Shown piece after piece: positions 17,843 through 26,171 of a stretch of 64,000 nucleotides of DNA. The stretch comes from Streptomyces microflavus. Its GTDB lineage: Bacteria > Actinomycetota > Actinomycetes > Streptomycetales > Streptomycetaceae. How positions within the stretch are numbered: position 1 is the first letter of the stretch; the number at the start of each line of letters is the position of its first letter. The stretch spans positions 372,001-436,000 of the forward strand of contig NZ_BMUG01000005.1 of assembly GCF_014650075.1 (NCBI RefSeq), given 5' to 3'. Made by a program: the position numbers and the translations under genes. The notes beneath the pieces are model-generated. The model was not told the origin of the DNA. It worked only from the letters and a program-made list of their open reading frames with translations, and ran no database searches.

Positions 17843-19264
17843 TCACGCCCCGATCCGGGCGACCAGCACACACGCGTCGTCCAGGCGCTCGGTCCCGCCG
17901 AACTCCTCGACCACGCCCCGCACGCACTCCTGTGCCGTACGGGCCTGTGCGAACCGGGGGGCGAGGGCGAGCAGCTCCTCCGGGCCCGCACCCCGGTCGC
18001 TGCGCCGCGTCAGGCCGTCCGTGTGCAGCACCAGCACATCGCCGGGGAGCAGGCGCACCTCGTCCTGCTCGTAGGCGACCCGGGACGCGGCACCGAGCAG
18101 CACTCCGTCCGGGGGCGGCAGCTGCCGCCCCGTTCCGTCGCGGAAGAGCAGCGGCGCGGGGTGTCCCGCCTGCGCCCAGGAGAGGAGGCCGGTCGCCGGG
18201 TCGAAGCGGCAGCACAGGGCGCTGCCCAGGGCGGGCTGTACCGACGTTTCGAGGAGGTGGTTGAGGTGACCCATCAGGGCGCCGGGCTCGATACCGGCGA
18301 CGGCCATACCGCGCAGCGCACCGAGCATCATGGCCATCGCCGACGTGGCGGGGATCCCGTGCCCGGTCAGATCGCCGACGGTCAGCAGGGTCCGGCCGTC
18401 CGGCAGCTCCATCGCGTCGTACCAGTCGCCGCCGATGAGGCCGCTGGACGCGGAAGGGAGGTAGTGGGCGGCGATGTCCAGGGCGCCGGGGCCCTGCTGC
18501 GGGAGGCGTAACGAACCGCGCCACGGCGGCAGGACGGTCTCCTGGAGCTCCACCGCCATCCGGTGCTCCGTGCGCTCGATGCGCTCGTCGGTCTGCGCCG
18601 AGTCCCGGGTCCGGCTGACGGTCTCCTCGCTGCGGCGCAGCTCGCTGACGTCCCGCAGCACGGCCCACATGGAGGCGGTGCAGCCCTCGGAGTCGAGGAC
18701 CGGTTCGCCCGTCATGTGGAGCGTGCGCACCCGGCTGTCGGGGAGCACGATGCGGAACTCCCCGTCCATCGGCCGCCCGTCCACGAGGCAGCCCGTGACC
18801 ATGGAGGTCAGCTTGGGCTGGTCGTCGGGGAGCAGTACGGACGGCAGGTCGTCCAGGGAGAGCGGTGGCGAACCGGGCGGCCGGCCGAAGATCTCGTACA
18901 ACTCCTCCGACCAGCTGACCTCGTCGGTGAGGAGGTTCCACTCGGCGCTGCCCACCCGGTTCGGCGGGGAACCGGCCGGCGGGCCGTCCACCCGTGCGTC
19001 GCCGTCCCGGGGGGCGGAGCGCTGGGCCGGCAGACCGGCCTTGAGCTGACCGAGCTGTTCGCCGAGGTTGTCCAGGTGCTGGACGGCCAGGTCGCACAGG
19101 GCGCGCTGCCAGCGGGCCTGGGGGCCGTCCTCGTCGGTCACCGCGTTCCGTCCCACGGCGTCCACGTCTCCGCGCAGCCGGCGCGTGCGGTGGATCAAGG
19201 CGTCGACGGCATCGTGCGCGGGGGGCTGTGGTGCGGGGCGGTCCGCGAACAGATGGGACGGCAT
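17843..19264 (-). CDS. PAS-PP2C (RsbU/SpoIIE-type) serine phosphatase
   Basis: A 473-residue cytoplasmic protein. A helical N-terminal region (1-90) is followed by a PAS-like domain (about 110-225; SAEWNLLTDEVSWSEELYEIFGRPPG) and a SpoIIE-type PP2C domain (about 250-473). Metal ligands appear in GLIGGDWYDAMELPDGR, VGDLTGHGIPA and LYTDGL-like VLHTDGLTRRSD, with DDACVLV at the end. Such proteins dephosphorylate anti-sigma-factor antagonists in sigma-B-type networks. No kinase or antagonist gene adjoins it. CGGAG lies seven bases ahead of the ATG. Confidence 0.9.
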   Translation of the reverse strand: MPSHLFADRPAPQPPAHDAVDALIHRTRRLRGDVDAVGRNAVTDEDGPQARWQRALCDLAVQHLDNLGEQLGQLKAGLPAQRSAPRDGDARVDGPPAGSPPNRVGSAEWNLLTDEVSWSEELYEIFGRPPGSPPLSLDDLPSVLLPDDQPKLTSMVTGCLVDGRPMDGEFRIVLPDSRVRTLHMTGEPVLDSEGCTASMWAVLRDVSELRRSEETVSRTRDSAQTDERIERTEHRMAVELQETVLPPWRGSLRLPQQGPGALDIAAHYLPSASSGLIGGDWYDAMELPDGRTLLTVGDLTGHGIPATSAMAMMLGALRGMAVAGIEPGALMGHLNHLLETSVQPALGSALCCRFDPATGLLSWAQAGHPAPLLFRDGTGRQLPPPDGVLLGAASRVAYEQDEVRLLPGDVLVLHTDGLTRRSDRGAGPEELLALAPRFAQARTAQECVRGVVEEFGGTERLDDACVLVARIGA

Positions 19265-19381
19265 CTCGTACTCCGATACAGGCGCGGTGCGGCCGGGTCT
19301 CAGGGGTCGACCGCTATCGACTGTCGCACAGGCTGCGGCGGCCCGTAAGGGATTCTGCAACACTCGATGCGTTGTTGCTTC

Positions 19382-19393
19382 TGGCATATGCCA
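19382..19393. promoter_or_regulatory. Perfect 12-bp palindrome in divergent promoter region
   Basis: TGGCATATGCCA lies between the divergent phosphatase (19264) and kinase-fold (19538) genes. A second dyad, GCAACA-N10-TGTTGC, occupies 19357-19378. Both are plausible operators; the binding proteins are unknown. Confidence 0.45.
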
Positions 19394-19537
19394 CAGGCTG
19401 ACCGGGCGGGGAGAACCTCCGAACGGGCGTACGGATAGGGGGTGTTGGCCTGCCCCAGTGGCATAGGCGCCCGCCGGTACAGCCGCTGGTCGCAAATGCG
19501 TGTGCGCATGGCGGAGCCGCCCGGCAGGATGCCTCGC

Positions 19538-20386
19538 ATGTCCGAAGAGCCGAGTGTCATCCTTCCCCCGCGGTCCGTTCTCGACGCCTTCGGTGTCGGC
19601 GGCACCCCCGAGCCGCTGGCCGGCGGTCAGGGGCGCAGCGTGCGGGTCGGCGGGGCCGTCCTGAAGCCCGCCGAGGGGGCCGAGGAGGAGTGGGAGTGGG
19701 CCGCTTCCGTGTTCGAGCGGCTGCCCCGGGGCGCCGGCTTCCGCGTGCCGCGGCCGCTGCGGTCGGCGGACGGGCGCGGGGTCGTCGAGGGCTGGACGGC
19801 CGCCGAGTTCGTGGAGGGCCGCCCCGGCCCCCGGGGGCAGTGGCCCGGGGTCGTCGCCACCGGCCGCGCCCTTCACGCCGCCCTGCGGACGCAGCCCCGC
19901 CCCGGCTTCCTCGACCGCCGTACGCATCCCTGGGCGGTGGCCGACCGGGTCGCCTGGGGTGAGCAGAAGGCCGACGTGGTCGCGGAGCTCGCCGAGCCGC
20001 TGTCGGCCCTGCTGGCCCTGCGCAGGCCCGTGGAGGCGGCGGCGCAGCTCATCCACGGCGACCTGACCGGCAATGTGCTCTTCGCGCCCGGCCGGGACCC
20101 CGCCGTCATCGACTTCTCCCCCTACTGGCGGCCGTCCCTCTATGCGGAGGCCGTGGTGATCGGGGACGGCCTGCTCTGGTACACCCCCGCCCCCGCTCTC
20201 CAGGCCGGCGGGGGAGGCGATCCCCGCTGGCGCCAGATGCTGATCCGGGCCCTGATCTTCCGGCTGGTCGCGCTGAGCGGGCTGGTCGGCCCGTCCTGGC
20301 GCGCCGGAGAGAGGGAGGCCGCCCGGTTCCGGGCGGCGACGGAGGCCGTGGAGCGCGGACCCGACGGGGGCTGGGCGCATCCCTGA
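19538..20386 (+). CDS. Phosphotransferase-fold protein (TIGR02569-like)
   Basis: A 282-residue actinobacterial APH-like protein. It contains LIHGDLTGNVLFAP (catalytic Asp) and AVIDFSPYWRPSLYAEAVVIGDGL (metal Asp), with GQGRSVRVGGAVLKP as the ATP-site strand and Lys. The ATG at 19538 (MSEEPSVIL) has CAGGA at a good distance; in-frame ATGs at 19529 and 19508 are alternatives. The family is conserved in actinobacteria without an assigned substrate. It is monocistronic and divergent from the PAS-PP2C gene. Confidence 0.82.
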   Translation: MSEEPSVILPPRSVLDAFGVGGTPEPLAGGQGRSVRVGGAVLKPAEGAEEEWEWAASVFERLPRGAGFRVPRPLRSADGRGVVEGWTAAEFVEGRPGPRGQWPGVVATGRALHAALRTQPRPGFLDRRTHPWAVADRVAWGEQKADVVAELAEPLSALLALRRPVEAAAQLIHGDLTGNVLFAPGRDPAVIDFSPYWRPSLYAEAVVIGDGLLWYTPAPALQAGGGGDPRWRQMLIRALIFRLVALSGLVGPSWRAGEREAARFRAATEAVERGPDGGWAHP

Positions 20387-20451
20387 CGGCTGCCGGACGG
20401 GGGCGATCCGGTCCGGGAATGCCGACGCGGTGCGCCGCGTTATGCCATCGG

Positions 20452-20471
20452 AACGAAAACGAATCCCATTC
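20452..20471 (+). promoter_or_regulatory. Zur-box-like operator for L33/L31 genes
   Basis: AACGAAAACGAATCCCATTC resembles the actinobacterial Zur box (TGAAAA-type half-sites around a short centre). It lies 43 bases upstream of rpmG. The context of cysteine-free ribosomal proteins supports zinc control. Confidence 0.65.
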
Positions 20472-20513
20472 CCGTTACGGGGGTGGAGTCGTCGAGCACC
20501 ACGGGAGGCGCCC

Positions 20514-20678
20514 ATGGCGCGCAGCGAACTCAGGCCCGTCGTGACCCTCCGGTCCACCGCCGGAACGGGCAGCAGCTATGTGACCCGCAAGAACCGCCGC
20601 AACACCCCCGACCGGCTGGAACTGCGCAAGTTCGACTCGGCCGCCGGGCAGCACGTGCTTTTCCGCGAAGCCCGCTGA
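20514..20678 (+). CDS. rpmG: Zinc-independent 50S ribosomal protein L33
   Basis: A 54-residue L33 starting MARSELRPVVTLRSTAGTG and containing YVTRKNRRNTPDRLELRKFD. It has no cysteine, so it lacks the CxxC zinc ribbon of the housekeeping form. Such C-minus paralogs replace zinc-containing L33 during zinc starvation and release zinc. GGGAGG precedes the ATG. It is followed 77 bases later by the L31 paralog in the same direction, under a Zur-like box. Confidence 0.95.
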   Translation: MARSELRPVVTLRSTAGTGSSYVTRKNRRNTPDRLELRKFDSAAGQHVLFREAR

Positions 20679-20755
20679 CCGCAGCCTTCGGCAGCCCGGA
20701 AGAGGCCCGTCGCTCTGTACGTCACCGCCATCGGCGGTGAGGAAGGAACGCATCG

Positions 20756-21016
20756 ATGAAGTCCCGTATCCATCCCGTCTCCCGCCCCGTGGTCTTCCGT
20801 GACCGCGCCGCGGACGTCGCCTTCCTGACCCGCTCGACCGCCGACTCGGGCGAGCGCGTGACATGGGAGGACGGCAACACCTACCCCGTCATCGACGTGG
20901 AGACCTCGTCGGCGAGCCACCCCTTCTACACCGGGGGCCGTCAGGTGCTCGACACGGCAGGCCGCGTCGAGCGGTTCCGCCGCCGCTACGGCACCGAGGA
21001 CGCGTCCCGTAGCTGA
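20756..21016 (+). CDS. rpmE2: Zinc-independent 50S ribosomal protein L31 type B
   Basis: An 86-residue type B L31 starting MKSRIHPVSRPVVFRDRAAD. It contains FLTRSTADSGERVTWEDGNTYPVIDVETSSASHPFYTG and VERFRRRYG. It lacks the CxxC motifs of zinc-binding L31. It is probably co-transcribed with rpmG, and GAGGAAGG precedes the ATG. In Streptomyces the paired C-minus L31/L33 genes belong to the Zur regulon. Confidence 0.96.
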   Translation: MKSRIHPVSRPVVFRDRAADVAFLTRSTADSGERVTWEDGNTYPVIDVETSSASHPFYTGGRQVLDTAGRVERFRRRYGTEDASRS

Positions 21017-21042
21017 CGGGACCGGCTCCGTCGAAGGTGGAA

Positions 21043-21089
21043 CCGGGAATTCCGTGCCATGGATCACATCCATGGGGGCGGGTTCCCGG
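21043..21089 (+). terminator. Two-tier hairpin after rpmE2
   Basis: The inner stem CCATGGAT-CAC-ATCCATGG (21057-21075) is nested in the outer arms CCGGGAA/TTCCCGG (21043-21049, 21083-21089), 27 bases after the stop. The following 21090-21238 shows no supported gene. Confidence 0.65.
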
Positions 21090-21238
21090 GAACAGCCGTA
21101 GATGGTTTATCGTTCATCTATACGTGGGTGTGAGGGGGACAGTGTCCCCGGGCCTCACCAACAGCACATGGGGAAGATCGCACAGCCGAAGCCCCATGGA
21201 GCTCCTCGCCGAGAGGCGACCGCCCTTCATACCCGCAC

Positions 21239-21991
21239 TCAAGCCGCCCCGGCTGGATTCCCCCGATCCGGCCGGGGCTTCCCCGTACCCGGCCGCCGCC
21301 CTCGGCCCGGCGCGGTTTCCAGGACCAGCGCTCCCACCGCCAGCACCACCGCCCCCAGCGCGGCCCCGGGGCTCCACCACCGCTCCGCCACGGCCGCGAG
21401 CGCCGCCCCGGCCACCACCGCCCCCAGCCGGCCCAGCACCCAGACGTCCGCCGGCTCCAGCTCCCGTACCGCCGCGCGGCCGGCCAGCGAGGTGAGGGTC
21501 CCGGTGAAATAGTTCGTCGGCGTCACCCGGATGCGCCCCTGGATCCCCATCGCCAGCGACACGAGGGCCAGCAGCCCGAGCCGGTCACCGTACGACGCCA
21601 CCAGATCCAGCCCCCACAACGCGGCCGCCGCCCCGAGCAGAACGGTCTCGGCCAGCAGCATCACCCGGAGCCGCAGCCCCAGCCGCCCGGCCATCAGAGC
21701 GCCGGACGCGGCCCCGCAGGCGTACGCCGCCAAGGCGGTGACGACCCGCAGCGCCACACCGTCCTCGCCCGCTCCGGCGGCCGAGGCCCCGAGCAGGACC
21801 AGATTCCCGGTCATCACCCCCGCGAAGACCTGTCCCACACAGAGGAAGACGAACGCGTCGGCCGCCCCGGAAGCCGCGGACAGGAACAGCAGCGCCCACG
21901 CATCCCGTCGCGCAGGACCGTCGGCAAGCGGCGCGGCGGAGGAGGAGGACGCGGAGGGCGAGGGAGGCGAGGGCGGGGGAGCGGAGTGCAC
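21239..21991 (-). CDS. DUF1275 (YoaK-like) membrane protein
   Basis: A 250-residue integral membrane protein with about six hydrophobic segments. DUF1275 features are visible: AASGAADAFVFLCVGQVFAGVMTGNLVLLG in the first helices and MGIQGRIRVTPTNYFTGTLTSLAG mid-protein. The first 25 residues are a low-complexity Pro/Ser stretch. The role of the family is unknown; transport has been suggested because of the helical repeats. The C-terminus (RGRRPGTGKPRPDRG) is basic and cytoplasmic. Confidence 0.88.
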   Translation of the reverse strand: MHSAPPPSPPSPSASSSSAAPLADGPARRDAWALLFLSAASGAADAFVFLCVGQVFAGVMTGNLVLLGASAAGAGEDGVALRVVTALAAYACGAASGALMAGRLGLRLRVMLLAETVLLGAAAALWGLDLVASYGDRLGLLALVSLAMGIQGRIRVTPTNYFTGTLTSLAGRAAVRELEPADVWVLGRLGAVVAGAALAAVAERWWSPGAALGAVVLAVGALVLETAPGRGRRPGTGKPRPDRGNPAGAA

Positions 21992-22124
21992 GCGAGCATT
22001 CTCGGTACGCGCGCGCTCCGGAACCGCTCCCGGCGCCAGGCGCGGCGCGCCGCGTGCCGGTGCCCGGGGCTACTGGATCCCGTACCCGGGGCGCGGGGTC
22101 CGGGTCACCGGGCCCGGAGCCCGG

Positions 22125-22625
22125 TCACATCGTCTCGTGGAGATCCTTCGCGTAGTGCTCGATGGCCGGCCGGTACGTCTGGACATGCCGGTCGTCACTG
22201 GTCGACGCCACCAGCCGCAGCAGCAGCTGCATCGCCTCGTGGTGCTCCTCCGTGTTGAACAGGGCCATCGCCAGGAAGGTCTGCAGCGCCCCGTCGTCCG
22301 GGAACTCCTCGACGCCCCGGCGGAGCGTCTCCACGGCCTGCCCGTACCGCCCGAGCACCCGGTAGGTACTGCCGAGCCCGAGCAGCGCCCCCCGCCGGTC
22401 CTCCGCCCCGAGCCCCGTCCCCGCCAGGCTGCGTTCGTAGTACGCCACCGCCTCGGTCTCCAGGCCCAGGACGTCGTGGACCCAGGCGGTCCGGTAGGCC
22501 ACCTCCGCGTCGTCGGGGAACCGCGTGGTCAGCGCGAGCAGCCGCTCGCGCGCCTCCCCGGCCCGGCCCTCCTCGCGCAGCCGGTCGGTCTCGGCCAGCA
22601 GGTCCTTCTTCTCACGTGCGCTCAT
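22125..22625 (-). CDS. Tetratricopeptide-repeat protein
   Basis: A 166-residue soluble protein starting MSAREKKDLLAETDRLREEG. At least three TPR-like helical pairs are visible: AGEARERLLALTTRFPDDAEVAYRTAWVHD, RRGALLGLGSTYRVLGRYGQAVETLRRG and DDGALQTFLAMALFNTEEHHEAMQLLLRL. These units usually bind protein partners. It is divergent from the VanZ-like gene, with 97 bases between the starts. The function is not determinable. Confidence 0.85.
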   Translation of the reverse strand: MSAREKKDLLAETDRLREEGRAGEARERLLALTTRFPDDAEVAYRTAWVHDVLGLETEAVAYYERSLAGTGLGAEDRRGALLGLGSTYRVLGRYGQAVETLRRGVEEFPDDGALQTFLAMALFNTEEHHEAMQLLLRLVASTSDDRHVQTYRPAIEHYAKDLHETM

Positions 22626-22722
22626 CCGCCCATCGTCGCAGGCGGCACCGGACAGCCGGGCGTTTTTCAGGCCCGGATGCCCGCCCGCGTGTTTTCCGCC
22701 CCGGCGGGGGCACCTGTCCGCC

Positions 22723-23472
22723 ATGACTGCAGAGACGAAACCCCGTACGCGACAGGGGACATGGCTACGCGTGTTGCTGAGGGTGACCGTCCTGACGGTG
22801 GTGCTGCTGGGGCTGGTGGCGTTCTCCCTGTTCCTGGCCAAGGTGACGCTCACCCCGTCACCGGCCTCCGAGGACATCGTCACATCGAATCTGCAGCCGG
22901 GCCGGTCGCTGCGCCAGTACGCCGAGGACTACACCTTCCTCGCCGCGTGCAAGCAGGCGGGCGGAAACCTGCTGCTCGGTGTGCCCTTCGGGCTGCTGCT
23001 CCCGTTCATCGTGCCGCGCCGCCTGCGGATGATCAGCATGACGCTGCTGACCGGGGCCGTCATGGTCCTCGTGGAGCTGATCCAGGGTGCCCTGGTCGCC
23101 GGCCGCGCCTTCGACATCGACGACGTCATCCTCAACACGGCGGGGGCCCTGCTCGCCTACCTGCTGGTGGGCCGCCGGATCAGCCACCACTACCACGCGC
23201 ACGCGCACACCCCCCTGGCCGAGCCGGAGAAGCCCGCCCCGCAGCCGAAGGGCGCGGCGAAGGCGACGGCCTCCCGGACCGGGACGAAGGCCCCGGCGAA
23301 GACCGGGACGAAGACCCGGGCCACGGCCAAGGCGAAGGAACCGTCCAAGGCCGGGGCGGGGACCGGTGGCACACGCCTGGGGAAGGCCAGGGGTTCGGGC
23401 GGGCGCCACAACGGCGACGGCGACCGGCCCGGCTCCGGCCGCGCCCTGCTGGACCGGCTCCGCAGGCGCTGA
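22723..23472 (+). CDS. VanZ-like membrane protein with basic C-terminal tail
   Basis: A 249-residue protein. The N-terminal helix (about 17-43) and VanZ core (about 75-155) are visible: GGNLLLGVPFGLLLPFIVP, then VMVLVELIQGALVAGRAFDIDDVILNTAGALLAY, matching the VanZ pattern of an acidic DxDD motif between helices. From about 160 on, the tail changes to a His cluster (HHYHAHAH) and then Lys/Ala/Pro/Thr-rich sequence (KAPAKTGTKTRATAKAKEPSK) like histone H1 tails. VanZ proteins are linked to teicoplanin resistance or lipid-linked cell-wall processes, but this role is unproven here. Confidence 0.85.
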   Translation: MTAETKPRTRQGTWLRVLLRVTVLTVVLLGLVAFSLFLAKVTLTPSPASEDIVTSNLQPGRSLRQYAEDYTFLAACKQAGGNLLLGVPFGLLLPFIVPRRLRMISMTLLTGAVMVLVELIQGALVAGRAFDIDDVILNTAGALLAYLLVGRRISHHYHAHAHTPLAEPEKPAPQPKGAAKATASRTGTKAPAKTGTKTRATAKAKEPSKAGAGTGGTRLGKARGSGGRHNGDGDRPGSGRALLDRLRRR

Positions 23473-23604
23473 CCACAGGGGCCGACACACGCTCCTCCCA
23501 CCCGTTCGGGCCGCGGCCGTTTGCGGGCCGTCCCGGGCGGCCGCAGCGTGGGGGCACGTCCTGCGCGCGGATGCCGTACGGACCCCCTGCCGAGGAGGAG
23601 CGTC

Positions 23605-24393
23605 ATGGCCGACGGCCGATGGAGCCCGGGCCGCAAGGAGGCCGACGCCGACGAGTTCAGGCCCGTCCTCGACATCGTCGAGCCCGGCCACCAGCGCCGG
23701 CTGACGGTCCTGCTGCGCCTGCTCCTGCTGATCCCCCACTTCGTCGTGCTCTTCGTCCTGCACATCGCGGCCTTCTTCACCGTCATCGTGGGCTGGTTCG
23801 CCGCCCTGGTGCTGGGGCGGCTGCCCGACCCCGTCTTCCGGTTCCTCGCCCGGTTCCTCGGGTACGACATGCGCGTGTCGGCGAGCCAGATGCTGCTGAT
23901 CGACCGCTACCCGCCCTTCGCCCTGACGCCGCCGCCGGACTACCCGGTCCAGATCGACGTACGCCCCACCGCCCTCAACCGGCTCGCGGTCCTCTTCCGG
24001 ATCTTCCTGATGATCCCGGCGGCGATCGTGCAGAGCCTCGCGGTCTACGGGTGGTGGGCGCTGTCCTTCGTCTGGTGGCTCATCACGCTCGTCCTCGGCC
24101 GGATGCCGCGCCCCCTGTTCGAAGCGACGGCTGCCACTCTGCGCTACCGGATGCGGTTCACCGCGTACGCCATGATGCTCACCCCGGCCTACCCCAAGGG
24201 CCTCTTCGGCGACGACGACCTCGCCGTATCGCAGGGGCACTCCCGCTCCGCCACCCGGCCGCTGGTGATGAGCAGCGCAGGCAAGTGGCTCGTGGTGCTC
24301 TTCCTGGTGCTCGGTATCGCGGGCAACGTCACCACATCGGTGACCACCTCCACCACCTCCGACGACACCACGGAGCTGTCTGGCCGCCCGTGA
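23605..24393 (+). CDS. DUF4389 membrane protein
   Basis: A 262-residue membrane protein with two similar halves. RLTVLLRLLLLIPHFVVLFVLHIAAF and NRLAVLFRIFLMIPAAIVQSLAVYGWW each start a helical pair that ends with a VLGRLPDPVFRFLARFLGYDMRVSA- or VLGRMPRPLFEATAATLRYRMRF-like strand. This is the tandem arrangement of the DUF4389 family. A final helix (about 225-245) precedes a Thr/Ser-rich external tail. GAGGAGG precedes the ATG. Function unknown. Confidence 0.86.
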   Translation: MADGRWSPGRKEADADEFRPVLDIVEPGHQRRLTVLLRLLLLIPHFVVLFVLHIAAFFTVIVGWFAALVLGRLPDPVFRFLARFLGYDMRVSASQMLLIDRYPPFALTPPPDYPVQIDVRPTALNRLAVLFRIFLMIPAAIVQSLAVYGWWALSFVWWLITLVLGRMPRPLFEATAATLRYRMRFTAYAMMLTPAYPKGLFGDDDLAVSQGHSRSATRPLVMSSAGKWLVVLFLVLGIAGNVTTSVTTSTTSDDTTELSGRP

Positions 24394-24471
24394 GGCCCCT
24401 CGTCTGCATCCGTCTACCCGAACTGGCCCATTTCGCAGGGGAGATGGGTTGAAAACGCGTCGGCGGGTCAC

Positions 24472-25185
24472 ATGCAGTCCATGACGTCCAGCGACGCAAC
24501 CACGGATCCCGCCCCGCAGAGCGGGAAGAAGCGCACGCCCCGACCCGGGCGGGGAGTGCTGAAGATCGTCGGCATCGGCGCGGCGGTCCTGGCCCTGCTG
24601 TTCGCCGGCGGCAGGCTCAGTCTGCTGCCGAGCCTCGACGGCCTCTTCGGGGAGGAGACCCACGACCGGTCGGGCCCCGCGGTCCTCAAGTCGATCCAGG
24701 ACATGAGCGCGTACGAGGCGGCCTCGGGCAACTTCCAGGTCGTCGTCGACCTGGAGAAGGACGCGAAGTTCCTGCCCGACGCGGTACGCGGCACCCGCAC
24801 CCTGTTCGTCGGCGCGGGCACCGTCGACGCCTCCGTCGACCTGGGCAAGGTCGGCGAGGACGGCGTGGTCATCAACGAGGACCGCACCACCGCCGAGATC
24901 CGCCTGCCGCGCGCGGTGCTGGGCAAGCCGGCCCTGGACCCGGACCGCTCCTACGCCGTCTCCAAACAGCGCGGCCTCTTCGACCGGCTCGGCGACCTCT
25001 TCTCCGACAATCCGAGCAGTGAACAGGCGGTCAACCAGCTGGCCGTCCGGCACATCGGTGAGGCGGCGAAGGAGAGCGGGCTGACCGCCCGCGCCGAGAA
25101 GAACACCGCCGACATGCTGAAGGGGCTGCTCGGCTCCCTCGGCTTCGAGCGCGTCACGGTCCGCTACGGCGACGACCAGGGCTGA
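24472..25185 (+). CDS. DUF4230 single-pass membrane protein
   Basis: A 237-residue protein with a basic N-terminus, one transmembrane helix (about 30-50; VLKIVGIGAAVLALLFAGG) and a large extracellular domain (about 60-237) of DUF4230 type. GPAVLKSIQDMSAYEAASGNFQVVVDLE and RTLFVGAGTVDASVDLGKV are characteristic. An alternative ATG at 24481 is in frame. It follows the DUF4389 gene by 78 bases in the same direction, so the two may be co-transcribed. Function unknown. Confidence 0.85.
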   Translation: MQSMTSSDATTDPAPQSGKKRTPRPGRGVLKIVGIGAAVLALLFAGGRLSLLPSLDGLFGEETHDRSGPAVLKSIQDMSAYEAASGNFQVVVDLEKDAKFLPDAVRGTRTLFVGAGTVDASVDLGKVGEDGVVINEDRTTAEIRLPRAVLGKPALDPDRSYAVSKQRGLFDRLGDLFSDNPSSEQAVNQLAVRHIGEAAKESGLTARAEKNTADMLKGLLGSLGFERVTVRYGDDQG

Positions 25186-25290
25186 TGGTGCCCCCACGGC
25201 CCGGCGCGGTGACCGTCCGTCGCGGACCGCGCCCGGCCGGCGTCCCTCCCGCCCCAGGCGCCCCACCCTTGACGCGTACGCGACGGTGAG

Positions 25291-25306
25291 TATGGTCTAG
25301 GCCAAG
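25291..25306 (+). promoter_or_regulatory. DasR-responsive-element-like site upstream of LPMO
   Basis: TATGGTCTAGGCCAAG matches 11 of the 12 core bases (TGGTCTAGACCA) of the DasR dre consensus. It lies 156 bases upstream of the LPMO start. DasR is the GlcNAc-responsive repressor of chitin use in Streptomyces, which fits the downstream gene. Confidence 0.7.
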
Positions 25307-25461
25307 TGCAAGGCCTTTCCGGTACCGGTCATCAGGCCTGTCCGGCAAGGGACTTGCAGCCCTTCGCGCCTCGTTGGCCCCACACTCGCGAGGCCTCGCC
25401 GCCTAAGCCGGGCCCCCCACGGCCCGCCACCGCGCGGTGCGGTCTCATGTGAAGGAGAAGC

Positions 25462-25977
25462 ATGCACGCGAAAAGGAAGACCGCACTCGCCGTCGGTGCC
25501 GTTCTCGCCCCGGTCCTCGCCCTGAGCCTCCCGGCGGGCTCCGCCAGCGCCCACGGCTACATCTCCAACCCGCCCAGCAGGCAGGCGCAGTGCGCCGCCG
25601 GCACGGTCAGCTGCGGCTCGATCAGCTACGAACCGCAGAGTGTCGAGGGCCCGAAGGGGCTCACCAGCTGCAGCGGCGGCAACAGCGGGTTCGCCGAACT
25701 CGACGACGACTCCAAGGGCTGGGCGGTCACCCCGGTGAACCGCTCGCAGCAGTTCGAGTGGAAGCTCACCGCCCGGCACTCGACCAGCACCTGGCAGTAC
25801 TTCGTCGGCGGCGAGAAGATCGCCGAGTTCGACGACGGCGGCGCGCAGCCCGGCGCGACCGTCACCCATCAGGTCGACTTCGGCAACAAGACCGGTCAGC
25901 AGAAGGTCCTCGCGGTCTGGAACATCGCGGACACCGTCAACGCCTTCTACGCCTGCATCGACGTCAACGTCAGCTGA
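25462..25977 (+). CDS. AA10 lytic polysaccharide monooxygenase (chitin-type)
   Basis: A 171-residue secreted copper enzyme that oxidatively cleaves crystalline polysaccharide. The signal peptide (1-30) ends SASA, so the mature protein starts with His31 (HGYISNPPSRQAQC), the first histidine-brace ligand. The second ligand is His106 in LTARHSTSTW, and NAFYAC near the end holds the axial Phe. Cys residues suit two disulfides. There is no extra carbohydrate-binding module. The size and HGYISNPPSR opening match small chitin-active AA10 enzymes. GAAGGAG precedes the ATG. A DasR-like site upstream also argues for chitin. Confidence 0.95.
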   Translation: MHAKRKTALAVGAVLAPVLALSLPAGSASAHGYISNPPSRQAQCAAGTVSCGSISYEPQSVEGPKGLTSCSGGNSGFAELDDDSKGWAVTPVNRSQQFEWKLTARHSTSTWQYFVGGEKIAEFDDGGAQPGATVTHQVDFGNKTGQQKVLAVWNIADTVNAFYACIDVNVS

Positions 25978-25999
25978 CCGCAGGCCCTGTTCCATCCGT

Positions 26000-26040
26000 C
26001 GCGCCCCGGCCGGGCCCCAGCTCCACCCGGCCGGGGCGCG
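26000..26040 (+). terminator. 15-bp perfect hairpin after LPMO gene
   Basis: Arms 26000-26014 and 26026-26040 pair perfectly around an 11-base loop, 22 bases past the LPMO stop codon. Confidence 0.8.
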
Positions 26041-26171
26041 GTGCTGTTCCCCCAAGGACCGGCACGGTCCGTCATGGCCGGAAAGCGGCATGGCGCGGCT
26101 GCTCCAGGTAGCCGAGCGGTTACCCTTCGTCAGCTGTCTGATTGATCATCAGTGCTTGAGGGGATTCCTGA

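Noticed and set aside
21102..21512. 136-residue rightward open frame before and into the DUF1275 gene
   Set aside because: It runs antisense into the DUF1275 gene, is Pro/Ala/Ser-rich and has no domain; only the leftward frame has normal codon bias.
26105..26130. tRNA-like stretch GTAGCCGAGCGGTTA before the TNT gene
   Set aside because: It resembles a tRNA D-arm, but no acceptor stem, anticodon arm or T-arm can be folded around it.
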